A stretch of 64,000 bases of DNA from Sphingobacteriaceae bacterium (lineage in GTDB: Bacteria; Bacteroidota; Bacteroidia; B-17B0; Aurantibacillaceae). This document shows, in pieces, positions 1 through 10,282 of the stretch (position 1 is its first letter; each line of letters starts with the position of its first letter). Below the pieces are notes generated by a model. It was not told where the DNA came from, did not search any database, and was given only the letters and a program-made list of their open reading frames with translations. A program made the translations under genes and the position numbers. The stretch is from positions 1 through 64,000 of the forward strand of contig JADJMM010000014.1 in assembly GCA_016709575.1 (NCBI GenBank). The letters are read 5' to 3'.

Positions 1-645
1 GCAGATTCTTCACTCATTAATAAATGTATTTCTCTATTCGAAAATCAAATTAAAAGTGGTAAAGAAACTGAAAAATGCGTTCTGTATTATTTATTATCGC
101 TTAATTTCAAAGTCCGTTTTGTTTACACTTCTGAGAAACAAAAAAAAGAACTCCTTGATAGAACTATTCAACTGGCTGAAGCATACATTAAAAAATATCC
201 TTCTTCAGGTCCGATTTTATTCGAGTACATTACCAGCGTAGGATTAAAAGCTGAACTAACCGGTGCTTTTGCCAATGCTACAAATGGTGTAGTTGAAAAA
301 ATGAGAAATAATACTTTAAAACTCATACAACTCGATTCGCTTTATTATTCTGCAACAGGATGGAAAGTGCTCGGGATTCTGAATTACAAAACGCCATACA
401 TTCCGGTAATTATTGATTGGCCAAATAAACTTGAGGCAAAAAGAGTGTTAGAAAAAGCATTAAAATATTTTCCAGCCGACATAGCTAATAATTTCTATTA
501 CGCAGAGGCATTAGTTGAAAACAAAGAAATTGAAAGAGCCCGGGTTTACTTTAATCTGGTTTTAAAACTAAAACACCGCGAAAATTTCGTTTTGGAAGAC
601 CTCGATTTTAAAGAACGAGCCAAAAAATACCTCAAAAGCCTGTAA
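1..645 (+). CDS. TatT-like TPR protein, 5' end outside window
   Basis: The frame that ends at the TAA at 643-645 is open all the way to base 1, so this is the C-terminal 214 codons of a longer gene. The protein is helical. Near its end it reads FYYAEALVENKEIERARVY and then FKERAKKYL, which resembles the end of the TRAP-transporter-associated TatT family (TPR-like solenoid): an 'AEAL...A+..' helix pair followed by 'K.+AK..L'. An ATG at 301 is internal, not a start. In this family the protein is a periplasmic or lipoprotein partner of a transporter, but no TRAP gene is visible here and the N-terminus is missing. TatT is therefore a family-level guess; a general TPR protein is the alternative. 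Confidence 0.6.
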   Translation, partial: ADSSLINKCISLFENQIKSGKETEKCVLYYLLSLNFKVRFVYTSEKQKKELLDRTIQLAEAYIKKYPSSGPILFEYITSVGLKAELTGAFANATNGVVEKMRNNTLKLIQLDSLYYSATGWKVLGILNYKTPYIPVIIDWPNKLEAKRVLEKALKYFPADIANNFYYAEALVENKEIERARVYFNLVLKLKHRENFVLEDLDFKERAKKYLKSL

Positions 646-654
646 AACAGCTTT

Positions 655-670
655 CCCGATAGCTATCGGG
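655..670. repeat. 16-bp perfect palindrome CCCGATAGCTATCGGG
   Basis: CCCGATAGCTATCGGG is perfectly self-complementary. It sits 9 bp after the stop codon of the TPR gene and before icmF. As RNA it would form an 8-bp GC-ended hairpin. It is followed by ATTGG rather than a U-run, so it is not a classical intrinsic terminator. I recall the same word as a frequent intergenic element in Bacteroidota genomes, but I cannot count copies here. Confidence 0.6.
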
Positions 671-739
671 ATTGGTTATAAATTCTTCCTTCCAAAAAAG
701 GCTTATTTTATCTATATTAGTGGGCTATATTACAGTCCT

Positions 740-3700
740 ATGGAAACAACCCCTTATCAATCAAAAAATAAAATTCGTATCGTAACAGCTGCTGCTCTTT
801 TTGATGGGCACGATGCTGCTATTAATATCATGCGCCGTATAATTCAAGCTAGCGGTGCAGAAGTTATTCACTTAGGTCATGATAGAAGCGCGCAAGAAGT
901 TGTGAATTGTGCTATTCAGGAAGACGCAAATGCAATTGCTGTTACATCTTACCAAGGTGGACACGTAGAATATTTCAAATACATGTACGATTTATTGAAA
1001 GAAAAAGGTTGTACACACATAAAATTATTTGGCGGTGGTGGTGGTGTAATTCTTCCAACTGAAATTGATGAATTGCATAAATACGGCATCACCAGAATTT
1101 ATTCTCCTGATGACGGGCGTTCTCTTGGTTTACAGGGAATGATTAATGATTTATTAAAACAATGTGATTTCCCTACAGGAAAAAATTTAAACGGAGAAGT
1201 TGCACATTTAATTGATCGCGATCACAAATCAATCGCAAGATTAATTTCTGCTGCAGAGAATTTTAATGAGGAAAGCACAGCGATGCTTAACAAAGCCCGC
1301 GAAAAAGCAAAAGTATCTACAACTCCTGTTTTAGGAATTACAGGAACAGGTGGTTCAGGAAAAAGTTCTTTGGTAGATGAATTAGTTCGTCGCTTTTTAG
1401 TTGATTTCAAAGACAAACACATTGCGATTATTTCGGTTGATCCAAGTAAACGTAAAACCGGAGGAGCACTTTTAGGTGATAGAATTCGTATGAATGCTAT
1501 CCGTAATGATAGAGTTTATATGCGTTCGTTAGCAACCCGTCAAAGTAATTTGGCTTTGAGTAAATATGTTCAGGATGCAGTTGATATTTGTAAAGCTGCA
1601 AACTTCGATTTAATAATTTTAGAAACAAGCGGAATAGGTCAGAGCGATACGGAAATTATTGAACACAGCACAATGAGTTTATATGTGATGACACCGGAAT
1701 ACGGAGCAGCATCACAACTTGAGAAAATCGACATGTTGGATTTCGCTGACATCATTGCTTTAAATAAATTTGATAAGCGCGGTGCTTTAGACGCATTGCG
1801 TGATGTAAAAAAACAATACAAGCGTAATCACAACTTATTTGATGCGAGTGATGATTCACTGCCTGTTCACGGAACAATCGCTTCTCAATTTAATGATCCG
1901 GGTATGAATCGTTTGTACCGCGCGGTGATGGATAAGATGTATGAGAAAACTAAGAATGATAAATTGAAATCGAATTTCGTTATCACTAACGAGATGAGTG
2001 AGAAGATTTATATCATTCCTCCATCAAAAACCCGTTACTTAAGTGAGATTAGCGAGAATAACCGTAACTACGATAAGAAGGGAAAAGAACAAGCGGAGAT
2101 TGCACAAAAATTATACGGCTTACAAAAATCAATCGAAACGATTAAAGCATCGAATGTAGATGACAAAGACCGTTTGGTAAAAGGATTACAGGAAGCTTTC
2201 GAAAAAACAAAATTAGATTTAGATCCCCGCCACTTAAAAACTATTGAAGGTTGGGAAGCGAAAAAGAAATTATACAGTAACGAATTCTATATCTTTAAAG
2301 TTCGCGACAAAGAATTAAAAATTAAAACACATTACGAATCGTTGTCGCATACACAAGTTCCAAAAATTGCATCTCCAAAGTTTACTTCTTGGGGCGATAT
2401 TTTACAATGGAATTTACAAGAGAATTTTCCGGGAGAATTTCCTTACGCGGCGGGTATTTATCCGTTTAAACGCGAAGGTGAAGATCCAACCCGTATGTTT
2501 GCCGGCGAAGGCGGACCAGAAAGAACGAACAAACGTTTTCATTACGTAAGCAAAGGTTTACCTGCTGCACGTTTAAGTACAGCATTCGATAGCGTAACGC
2601 TTTACGGTAACGACCCTGATTACCGTCCGGATATTTACGGTAAAGTAGGAAATAGCGGTGTTAGCATTTGTTGTTTAGATGATGCAAAGAAATTATACAG
2701 CGGATTTAATTTAGCAGATCCTAAAACTTCTGTGTCGATGACGATCAACGGCCCCGCGCCAACTTTAGCAGCATTTTTTATGAATGCAGCAATCGATCAG
2801 CAATGTGAATTGTACATCAAAGCAAATAAATTAGAAGCTAAAGTTGAGAAAAAAATCGAAGCCATTTATAAAACCAAAGGAACAAAACGCCCGAAATACC
2901 AAGGCGAATTACCTGAAGGAAATGATGGATTAGGTTTGATGTTGTTGGGTGTTACCGGCGATCAGGTTTTACCAAAAGATGTGTACGAAAAAATTAAAGC
3001 AACTACTTTATCACAAGTGCGTGGTACTGTACAAGCAGATATTTTAAAAGAAGATCAGGCACAAAATACTTGTATTTTCAGTACAGAGTTCTCTCTTCGT
3101 GTGATGGGAGATGTGCAGCAATATTTTATTGATCAGAAGGTTCGTAATTTTTATTCTGTTTCTATTTCTGGTTATCACATTGCAGAAGCTGGAGCAAATC
3201 CTATTTCTCAATTAGCATTTACCTTAGCGAATGGATTTACATTTGTTGAATATTATTTGAGCAGAGGAATGCACATTGATGATTTCGCTCCGAACTTATC
3301 ATTCTTCTTCAGTAACGGTATCGATCCGGAGTATTCTGTTATCGGACGTGTATCTCGTAAAATTTGGGCTAAGGCTATGAAATTGAAATATGGTGGCAAT
3401 GAAAGAAGTCAGATGTTGAAATATCACATTCAAACATCAGGCCGTTCTTTACACGCTCAGGAAATTGATTTCAATGATATTCGTACAACTTTACAGGCAT
3501 TGTATGCTATTTATGATAACTGTAATTCATTACACACAAATGCATATGATGAAGCGATTACCACACCAACTGAAGGTTCGGTTCGTAGAGCAATGGCCAT
3601 TCAATTAATCATTAACCGTGAATTAGGTTTAGCTAAGAACGAAAATCCATTGCAAGGTTCATTTATTATTGAAGAATTAACAGATTTAGTGGAAGAAGCA

Positions 3701-4120
3701 GTATTAAGTGAATTTGATAAAATTACGGAGCGTGGTGGTGTATTGGGTGCTATGGAAACTATGTACCAACGAGGAAAAATACAAGAAGAAAGTTTGTATT
3801 ACGAGACCTTGAAACACACCGGTGAATATCCAATCATTGGTGTAAATACATTCTTAAGTTCAACTGGTTCTCCAACAATTATTCCACAAGAAGTAATTCG
3901 TAGTACATCTGAAGAAAAAGAATATCAGATTAATATGCTGAAAGAGTTACATGCTTCACATAAAGAAAAATCAGCTGAGGTATTAAAGAAGCTTCAGGAA
4001 ACTGCTATTCAAAACAAAAACATTTTTGCTGATTTAATGGAAGCTGTAAAATATTGTTCGCTCGGACAAATAACTTATTCGTTATTTGAAGTAGGTGGGC
4101 AGTATAGACGGAATATGTAA
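740..4120 (+). CDS. icmF: Fused isobutyryl-CoA mutase (IcmF-type)
   Basis: This 1126-aa protein has the diagnostic IcmF domain order. First is an adenosylcobalamin-binding domain (residues ~12-145, with DGHDAA at 22-27 carrying the cobalt-ligand His24). Next is a MeaB/ArgK-type GTPase chaperone domain (P-loop GTGGSGKSS at ~202-210, ETSGIGQSD ~295, NKFD at 342-345). Last is a methylmalonyl-CoA-mutase-like TIM barrel (from ~560, with REGEDPTRMFAGEG, HIQTSGRSLHAQ and SLHTN). IcmF interconverts isobutyryl-CoA and n-butyryl-CoA with coenzyme B12, and the built-in GTPase protects and reloads the cofactor. The length matches the family (about 1,090-1,130 aa), so no separate B12 subunit is needed. 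The frame is intact over 3.4 kb, unlike many neighbours. The exact acyl-CoA substrate cannot be fixed from sequence alone; related fusions isomerise isovaleryl/pivalyl-CoA. Confidence 0.92.
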   Translation: METTPYQSKNKIRIVTAAALFDGHDAAINIMRRIIQASGAEVIHLGHDRSAQEVVNCAIQEDANAIAVTSYQGGHVEYFKYMYDLLKEKGCTHIKLFGGGGGVILPTEIDELHKYGITRIYSPDDGRSLGLQGMINDLLKQCDFPTGKNLNGEVAHLIDRDHKSIARLISAAENFNEESTAMLNKAREKAKVSTTPVLGITGTGGSGKSSLVDELVRRFLVDFKDKHIAIISVDPSKRKTGGALLGDRIRMNAIRNDRVYMRSLATRQSNLALSKYVQDAVDICKAANFDLIILETSGIGQSDTEIIEHSTMSLYVMTPEYGAASQLEKIDMLDFADIIALNKFDKRGALDALRDVKKQYKRNHNLFDASDDSLPVHGTIASQFNDPGMNRLYRAVMDKMYEKTKNDKLKSNFVITNEMSEKIYIIPPSKTRYLSEISENNRNYDKKGKEQAEIAQKLYGLQKSIETIKASNVDDKDRLVKGLQEAFEKTKLDLDPRHLKTIEGWEAKKKLYSNEFYIFKVRDKELKIKTHYESLSHTQVPKIASPKFTSWGDILQWNLQENFPGEFPYAAGIYPFKREGEDPTRMFAGEGGPERTNKRFHYVSKGLPAARLSTAFDSVTLYGNDPDYRPDIYGKVGNSGVSICCLDDAKKLYSGFNLADPKTSVSMTINGPAPTLAAFFMNAAIDQQCELYIKANKLEAKVEKKIEAIYKTKGTKRPKYQGELPEGNDGLGLMLLGVTGDQVLPKDVYEKIKATTLSQVRGTVQADILKEDQAQNTCIFSTEFSLRVMGDVQQYFIDQKVRNFYSVSISGYHIAEAGANPISQLAFTLANGFTFVEYYLSRGMHIDDFAPNLSFFFSNGIDPEYSVIGRVSRKIWAKAMKLKYGGNERSQMLKYHIQTSGRSLHAQEIDFNDIRTTLQALYAIYDNCNSLHTNAYDEAITTPTEGSVRRAMAIQLIINRELGLAKNENPLQGSFIIEELTDLVEEAVLSEFDKITERGGVLGAMETMYQRGKIQEESLYYETLKHTGEYPIIGVNTFLSSTGSPTIIPQEVIRSTSEEKEYQINMLKELHASHKEKSAEVLKKLQETAIQNKNIFADLMEAVKYCSLGQITYSLFEVGGQYRRNM

Positions 4121-4156
4121 TCCTATACTTAATTAAAATAAAACTGAAATCATATA

Positions 4157-5531
4157 ATGATAAATAAATACAGAATAATTAATTTATTTATCGTATTGTT
4201 TTTTGTTTCGTTTAACCTAAAGTCAGCATATTCTTCCGAAGAAGATTCATTAAAAGCATGTCTTCACTCTGCAAAGAATAATTTAGAGCGCATTAAAATA
4301 ATTAATATTCTTTGTGAAAAAGCTTGGTTGAAAGCTAATTACTCGGAAGCCTTAAATTATGTTGAGCGCGCTTTTGAATTAGAGAAAACTGAACTCCTTA
4401 AATCATCAAGTAATCGGGATGTTTTAATTGAGCAGGCCTATACCTTCAATAACATCGCTATCATTTATCGCTATAAAGGGGATTATTCTGTGTAATTGGA
4501 TAATCACCTTAAAGCAATTAAGATCAGAGAAAAAATTAATGATATAAGAGGACTGGCTCGGTCTAATCTAGGAATTGGCTCTATTTATGATTTTCTTGGA
4601 AAAAAGAAATTGGCTTTGGAATATAAGTTTAAAGCGAAAAAACTTTTTGAAGATGCCAGTGATACAACCTATTTAGCATTTACTTGTAACCATATCGGAA
4701 AGATTTATTTTGATATGGGGAACATACCTGAAGCAGAAAAGTATAATATGCAAGCACTGCAATTATTTATTAAAAAAGGCAATGGCACAGGAATGATGGA
4801 TGCTTTTAGTCTCGCCGGACAGATATATTATACAAAAGGTGAATATACTGATGCAATCAATAATTTTGAATCTGGGCTTAGTTGGAGCAGAGGATTTGGA
4901 CTTAAGGATCGCGAAATAAGTTCTTTATTGGATCTCAGTAGAGTTTATACCAAGAAAAAGGAATTCCATGAAGCAAAAAAACATCTTAATGATGCTATGA
5001 AGCTTGCCGGCGAAACAGGAGCAAAAAATTCATTTAAGTGAAGTCTACAGATGTTTTTGTATTATTGATAGTGCAGAGAATAATTATAAAGAAGCATTTA
5101 AACATTATAAACTGCACATTATTTATAGGGATAGTTTATCTAATCAGGAAACAACTGAAAAAGTGTCAAAATTGCAGGCAGAATTTGAGAATGAAAAAGT
5201 AGCTCAAATTAAAGCGCTTGAAGAAGAAAAAAAGGAGTCTGAACGAAAGGAAAAAGAGTATAAACAGAAATTAGTGTTGTATTCAATTTCGGGCGGCTTA
5301 TTGATTATGTTAGTATTTTCAATTTTCATTTTCAGAAGTTATAGAGCGAAACAAAAAGTGAACAAAGAGTTGTTGGTTAAGAATGAGATTATCGCTGAGC
5401 AAAAACATGTTGTAGAAGAAAAACAAAAAGAGATTATTGATAGTATTCGTTACGCCAAACGTATTCAGATGAGTTTATTGGCATCAGAAAAATATATTCA
5501 GAAATCTATCGAAAAATTGAAACAGAAATAA
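4157..5531 (+). CDS. TPR-transmembrane sensor-like protein (interrupted)
   Basis: Reconstructed from three pieces. It has a signal peptide (first ~26 aa), several TPRs (including DNHLKAIKIREK and AEKYNMQALQLF), a coiled coil rich in Glu/Lys, one membrane span (VLYSISGGLLIMLVFSIFIF) and a C-terminal coiled coil ending in KQKEIIDSIRYAKRIQMSLL. That last motif is the segment which, in Bacteroidota TPR proteins, leads into a SpoIIE/PP2C phosphatase or kinase domain. Here the protein stops about 20 residues later, so it has no output domain. Two breaks exist: an in-frame TAA at 4493-4495 (reads YSV*LDNHLKAI) and a +1 shift in the A6 run 5023-5028, after which LSEVYRCF continues the TPR frame. It is probably a signalling receptor that acts through a partner; the function is inferred. 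Confidence 0.7.
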
Positions 5532-5532
5532 C

Positions 5533-8334
5533 TTACTTGTAAGTAAGTATTTTCTTTTGTATCAACACCTCATTACCAGTAATTACTAATTGATAACAAC
5601 CATTAATAACATCTCTTATATCAATTACAAAACGTTCGTTCTTGATTAAGTTTACGTTGGCAATGGTTTTAATGTTTTGACCCATTGCATCCAGAATATT
5701 TACATTAACATTATATAAATCTTTTTCACTTATAACATAAACTTCGTTACTCGATGGGTTCGGAAAAACTTCTAACACATAATTTTTCTTATTACATAAA
5801 ACAGAACTAATTTTCCCAACATCGCTTTCCGAATTATTATAATCGGTCTGACGTAATTTATAGTAATATGTTTTACCAGCTTCAACGTTTTTATCAATGT
5901 AACTATATCGTTTCGAACTGTTGCTGTTCCCGGCTCCTGATACAATCGCAATTACTTCAAAGAAAATGCCGTCTTCCGAACGTAAAATCGTAAAATGTTT
6001 ATTATCCCTTTCAGTTGCAGTCTCCCAATTAACTTCAATAGCATTATTATAGCAGTTAGTGTTAAAATCCAGCAACTCTATTGGTAAAAAACAAGGATTC
6101 ACAGTTACCACCATACTCGCTGTTGCATAATATCCATTGGTAAAATAGGCATCAAAATAATAGGTTCCGGAGGATGATAATTGAATATTTGGAACTACTG
6201 GCCCGGTAATATTTCCGGCATACCACCACCACGAAGTTTCGTACCAATACGAACCACCCGGAAAATTGAGGGTGTATCCAGGACTTATATTTACTGTATA
6301 TTGAGCAGTTGCTCCTATGCAATAAGGGCCATCATTTGAAATTGTAACTACAGGCTGACCAGTCATTGTTAAATTTACTGTACGTGTGGTAGTACACCCA
6401 TTGTTACTAGCTGTTATTGTATAAATCCCATTGTTAATAGTTTGAAAATTATTTATGGTAGTTGTTCCACCACCAACTGCGGTATAACTATTCGGTCCGG
6501 TCCATATTAAACTACCCGGTCCGCCTGATGCAGTTAAAGTGGCTTGATTGCCAGCGCAGCCAGGAGCCGTACCGCTTGCAACACTAATAGTTGGTGTTGG
6601 ACTAACAACAATTACAGATGAAGCTGCAGTAACACATCCTGCTGAATTTACTGTATGTGTAACTGTATAACTTCCTGGGGCTGTAAAATTTACCGCACCA
6701 TAATTGGCTGTATTACCTGTAGCAGGGGCGCCAATCGTTGGAGTGAAATTATAGGTATGAGTTCCTGCAGATGTTGTTGCAGAAAACGTAAATGCATTTC
6801 CTGTTAAACATTGCGTAAAGGAAGGTTGCGCAGTAAATGCGGGTGAAGGTCCTGATGGGGTTGTTATAACTTGCGAGGTAGTAGTATAACATCCAGCAGC
6901 ATTAGTAACAGTTTGATAAATAGTATAGGTTGTTGAAGGGGCCAAGTTGACGACTGTTGTTGGAGAGGTTGTGGTAAACGTTGGCGGCCCTCCTGGTCCA
7001 ATAATGGAATAAGTTTGCACTGCAGGTGATGCTGAGCCGCTATTAGTAAGTGTATAAGTTGTACAAGTATTAGGTCGCGTAAATCCTCCAGCTGGAAAAG
7101 TACTGAAAGATAAACTTACTGTTTTTGTTATTGGAGCACAAAGCCCCGGAGGACTCATCACTAAAGTATAATTTCCGGCAACAGTTGTGCTCACTGCTTG
7201 ATTAGTATTGCTTGTTATTCCACTAGCGGGTGGTCCTGTCCAAGAATAAGGACCCATACCAGCAGGTGCGACTAAAGATGCAGTAGCAACACCACAAGCT
7301 GCAACAGCAATAGCGGAAGTGCCGGCAGGAAACACTAAATTATTAACGTTAATCGTCATTGGTAAACAAACGCAATCAACAAATGCCATACCGTAATGAG
7401 CCCAACCATCACAATCACCAACTGTAATTTTTACAGTAATACAGGTTCCTAAATAAGGGGATAAATCGATAGCTTTAATTATCCAACTTGGAGTGTAAGA
7501 AATACTTAACGAATTAGTTGCCCATCCTGTAGAAGTAACTGTTGCGCAAGAGGGGCCAGGAGGCGTAATAGTTACTATTGGACAAGCAAGCGGCGTGTTC
7601 ATGCAGTCCATCAATTCAATTCTCATATAGGGTTGATCACAACACGCGTGACCTGAGCCGTTCATCATTGCCATATATGCAAATTGAAATAAGGCATTTG
7701 TTGCAGTAACCGGAAAAGTTTGTTGTATACGAACCACCTCGCCCTGTGCAATTAGGTTATCATTCATTTGTAAAATTTTTGTTCCACCAAGAGGGGAATT
7801 TGGAATTACTCCTAATGGTGCTGGTGCAGTCCAAGGGGTTGTTCTAACCCACGCATCATTTGTTCCTACAGTTGGACAACAGCCTGTCTGTAGGCATGAT
7901 CCGTTAAATCCAGAATTTTGCCCCGCAGTAACTACCCATCCTGCTAAAGAAGTTCCGATGGAAGTGGCCGCAGTTGTTCCTGTTGTGCTAGTTGATGCTT
8001 CAAAATCTTCATTTACACAAGGGGCTGCATTAACTATTGGAGGTAGATTTTTATGAGCATTAGAATTTGCAGTGATTACAGGAATTGAATAGCCGTATTT
8101 CTTATTAATGAAACTACGTTTGGCTTGATACATAACCACTTTAAATTCTGTACCAAAAAATCCACCTTGTAAAGCTTGCAATTGAGTGGTAGCTTCATCA
8201 AAACCAAAAAGAGAATCAGCAGGGAAAATGTAATTTAAATATTTTAAATTAGGTGTAGTGTAAGCAACAGTTTGACTAAATGAAATAACATTCGCAAAAA
8301 GTAAAAATAAAAAAATGTTTATTTTAAGCTTCAC
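5533..8334 (-). CDS. T9SS-exported adhesin-like protein, type A sorting domain
   Basis: A 933-aa protein with an N-terminal signal peptide (IFLFLLFANVISFSQ). It carries a Cys-containing jelly-roll-like domain at ~105-330 (GWAHYGMAFVDCVCLP), then a series of Ig/PKD-like repeats rich in Thr/Ser/Pro/Gly (~340-740). A linker region follows (LPIELLDFN, then NVEAGKTYYYKLRQTD), and the last ~75 aa form a Por secretion-system sorting domain (VLEVFPNPSSNEV ... NGCYQLVI). The C-terminal domain marks export by the type IX system and anchoring or release at the cell surface. Many small hydrophobic/aromatic repeats suggest adhesion or scaffold use, but no catalytic motif was seen. It lies tail-to-tail with the TPR protein, one base apart. 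Confidence 0.88.
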   Translation of the reverse strand: MKLKINIFLFLLFANVISFSQTVAYTTPNLKYLNYIFPADSLFGFDEATTQLQALQGGFFGTEFKVVMYQAKRSFINKKYGYSIPVITANSNAHKNLPPIVNAAPCVNEDFEASTSTTGTTAATSIGTSLAGWVVTAGQNSGFNGSCLQTGCCPTVGTNDAWVRTTPWTAPAPLGVIPNSPLGGTKILQMNDNLIAQGEVVRIQQTFPVTATNALFQFAYMAMMNGSGHACCDQPYMRIELMDCMNTPLACPIVTITPPGPSCATVTSTGWATNSLSISYTPSWIIKAIDLSPYLGTCITVKITVGDCDGWAHYGMAFVDCVCLPMTINVNNLVFPAGTSAIAVAACGVATASLVAPAGMGPYSWTGPPASGITSNTNQAVSTTVAGNYTLVMSPPGLCAPITKTVSLSFSTFPAGGFTRPNTCTTYTLTNSGSASPAVQTYSIIGPGGPPTFTTTSPTTVVNLAPSTTYTIYQTVTNAAGCYTTTSQVITTPSGPSPAFTAQPSFTQCLTGNAFTFSATTSAGTHTYNFTPTIGAPATGNTANYGAVNFTAPGSYTVTHTVNSAGCVTAASSVIVVSPTPTISVASGTAPGCAGNQATLTASGGPGSLIWTGPNSYTAVGGGTTTINNFQTINNGIYTITASNNGCTTTRTVNLTMTGQPVVTISNDGPYCIGATAQYTVNISPGYTLNFPGGSYWYETSWWWYAGNITGPVVPNIQLSSSGTYYFDAYFTNGYYATASMVVTVNPCFLPIELLDFNTNCYNNAIEVNWETATERDNKHFTILRSEDGIFFEVIAIVSGAGNSNSSKRYSYIDKNVEAGKTYYYKLRQTDYNNSESDVGKISSVLCNKKNYVLEVFPNPSSNEVYVISEKDLYNVNVNILDAMGQNIKTIANVNLIKNERFVIDIRDVINGCYQLVITGNEVLIQKKILTYK

Positions 8335-8506
8335 TATACGGGGATTGATTCGTAAAAGAAAGAAATTGAAATGAAAAAAGCTAATGATTTAATATTTAAT
8401 TAATAGGTTTGGTAGTCTTTAAATTGATTTAGCTTAATGCTAACAGGATACTAACATAATACACCATTCACTCCAACTATTAGTAACATACGTTTATCTT
8501 TACAAA

Positions 8507-8910
8507 ATGAATTCATTAATTCTTCTTCGCGGTCTTCCCGGTTCAGGTAAAACAACTTTGGCAAAGGTGTTAAGTGATAGTGGAAAATACCCGGTGTTTT
8601 CGGTGGATGATTATTTTACGGATTCAAAACCGGTGAATACAATTTTGAATTTGATAAAAATTATTTGGCCTATAAACAATGCGAAGAGAATACACGACAA
8701 TGTATGATTAACGACCTCGATAAAATTTTTATCGATAATGTGTTTAGTTTGGAATGGGAATTAGAACCTTATTTTAAATTAGCTTCCGAATTTCATTATA
8801 CGGTCTTTGTTGTTACCGTTGAAAACCGTCATAAGGGCAAAAACATTCACGAAATAAGTGACGAGCAAATTCAAAAAATGGCTCAGAAATATAAAGTAGT
8901 TCTAATGTAA
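8507..8910 (+). CDS. P-loop kinase/ATPase, AAA_33 (N4BP2L1-like), frameshifted
   Basis: The N-terminus has Walker A LRGLPGSGKTTLAK, followed by SVDDYFTD, as in the AAA_33/zeta-toxin-like and N4BP2L1-like P-loop kinases. After a one-base deletion in the A4 run at 8626-8629 the sequence continues in another frame. There it has AYKQCEENTRQCMIND, DNVFSLEWELEPYFKLA and a C-terminal KNIHEISDEQIQKMAQKYK, all expected family blocks. The full product would be about 135 aa. These proteins are thought to phosphorylate nucleic acid ends or small molecules, but the substrate is unknown. A TATCTTTA box (one mismatch to TAnnTTTG) ends 4 nt before the ATG. Confidence 0.72.
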
Positions 8911-8978
8911 CTAGTTGTATTCCCGAAGCTCCCAAATAGTGTTAATAACCCTAGTTTTTGTTAATCAAAATTCGACCA

Positions 8979-9007
8979 ACGGTATGCCTACCTTAGGCTA
9001 AAACCGT
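8979..9007 (+). promoter_or_regulatory. Inverted repeat upstream of the thiolase gene
   Basis: ACGGT-AT-GCCTA-CCT-TAGGC-TAAA-ACCGT forms a two-part stem (5+5 bp with an asymmetric internal loop) in the 138-bp gap before the thiolase ATG at 9049. It has no U-tract. It may be an operator or 5'-UTR hairpin. Only the pairing is seen; function is speculative. Confidence 0.3.
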
Positions 9008-9048
9008 AAATTTAACACGTTTTAAATCTATTTAGAAATTACAAAATT

Positions 9049-10226
9049 ATGAAAGAAGTATATATAGTTTCTGCAGTTAGAACTGCAATGGGATCATTTG
9101 GCGGAACATTAGCAGGTGTACCTGCAACAAAATTAGGAGCTGCTGCTATTAAGGGGGGCAATGGACAGAATTAATCTTGACCCAAAACATGTTACAGAAG
9201 TATTCATGGGTTCGGTGTTACAAGCTAACCTTGGACAAGCTCCTGCTCGTCAAGCTGCGAAATTTGCAGGCTTACCGGATAGCGTACATTGTACAACTGT
9301 AAATAAAGTTTGTGCTTCTGGAATGAAAGCAATTATGTTAGGTGCTCAAAGCATCATGCTTGGCGAAAACGATGTTGTTATTGCAGGTGGAATGGAAAAT
9401 ATGAGCCAAGTGCCATATTATTTAGAGAACAACCGTTGGGGTGCAAAATATGGTAACGGACAAGTAATTGATGGTTTAGCGAAGGATGGTTTAACGGATG
9501 TTTATGGAAATTTCCCAATGGGAAATTGCGCAGAACTTTGCGCTAAAGAAAAAAATATTACCCGCGAACAACAAGATGCATTTGCAATTGAATCATACAA
9601 ACGTTCGGCAGCTGCTTGGAGCGCAGGAAAATTTGCAGATGAAATTGTGCCTTTAGTGGTAAAAACAAAAAAAGGTGATGTTGAATTTAAAAGAAGACGA
9701 AGAATACAAAAACGTAAACTTTGAAAAATTCCGGCTTTAAAACCTGTATTTATAAAAGACGGAACTGTTACTGCGGCTAATGCTTCAACTATGAATGACG
9801 GTGCTGCAGCGTTAATTTTAATGAGTAAAGGAAAAGGCAGATGCATTAGGTATTAAACCAATTGCAAAAATTAAAAGTTTTGAAGATGCTGCTCAAGCAC
9901 CGGAGTGGTTTACTACAACGCCAAGTTTAGCTGTGCCACGCGCAATTGAAAAAGCAGGCCTAAAACAAAGTGATATTGAGTTTTATGAATTAAACGAAGC
10001 TTTTGCTGTAGTTGGAATTGTAAATACACAAATGATGAAATTAGATGCCAATAAAGTTAACGTTAATGGTGGAGCCGTTTCATTAGGACATCCATTAGGC
10101 GCTTCAGGAGCACGTATTATTTGTACTTTAATAAATGTATTGAAACAAAACAAAGCGAAGTATGGCGCTGCCGGAATTTGTAACGGTGGTGGCGGTGCAA
10201 GCGCGATGGTTATTGAGAATGTGTAG
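9049..10226 (+). CDS. Acetyl-CoA C-acetyltransferase (thiolase), four apparent frameshifts
   Basis: Starts MKEVYIVSAVRTAMGSFGG and ends CNGGGGASAMVIENV, both typical of the biosynthetic/degradative acetoacetyl-CoA thiolase family (~392 aa). The acylated Cys is in NKVCASGMKA, the catalytic His in GGAVSLGHPLGASGAR and the second Cys in ICNGGGG; NEAFAV is also present. The frame is broken in the G6 run at 9153-9158, near the A run 9689-9692, near 9724-9728, and near 9827-9836. Correcting each by one base gives an uninterrupted thiolase with all active-site residues, so these look like consensus errors. It condenses or cleaves acetoacetyl-CoA/acetyl-CoA. It fits with icmF in short-chain acyl-CoA metabolism, though they are not in one operon. 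Confidence 0.88.
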
Positions 10227-10250
10227 CCAAGTCCTTAAGTAACGACTGTC

Positions 10251-10279
10251 ATGCTGTCCCGAGAAGCGGTTTGCAGCAT
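10251..10279. repeat. Hairpin-forming intergenic repeat (ATGCTG...CAGCAT)
   Basis: ATGCTG at 10251-10256 pairs with CAGCAT at 10274-10279, and an inner CCG/CGG pair sits in the loop. The wider context GTCATGCTGTCCCGAG...GCAGCATCTC resembles the dispersed 'CATGCTG...CAGCATC' intergenic palindromes that I recall from Bacteroidota genomes. Copy number in this genome cannot be judged from the window. Confidence 0.4.
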
Positions 10280-10282
10280 CTC

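Noticed and set aside
5023..5028. Programmed ribosomal frameshift in the A6 run
   Set aside because: Homopolymer shifts occur in at least seventeen unrelated genes of both strands and directions; no consistent slippery-site-plus-hairpin design was seen.
9502..9846. Minus-strand frame inside the thiolase
   Set aside because: Antisense of conserved thiolase residues; opened only because the true frame is shifted.
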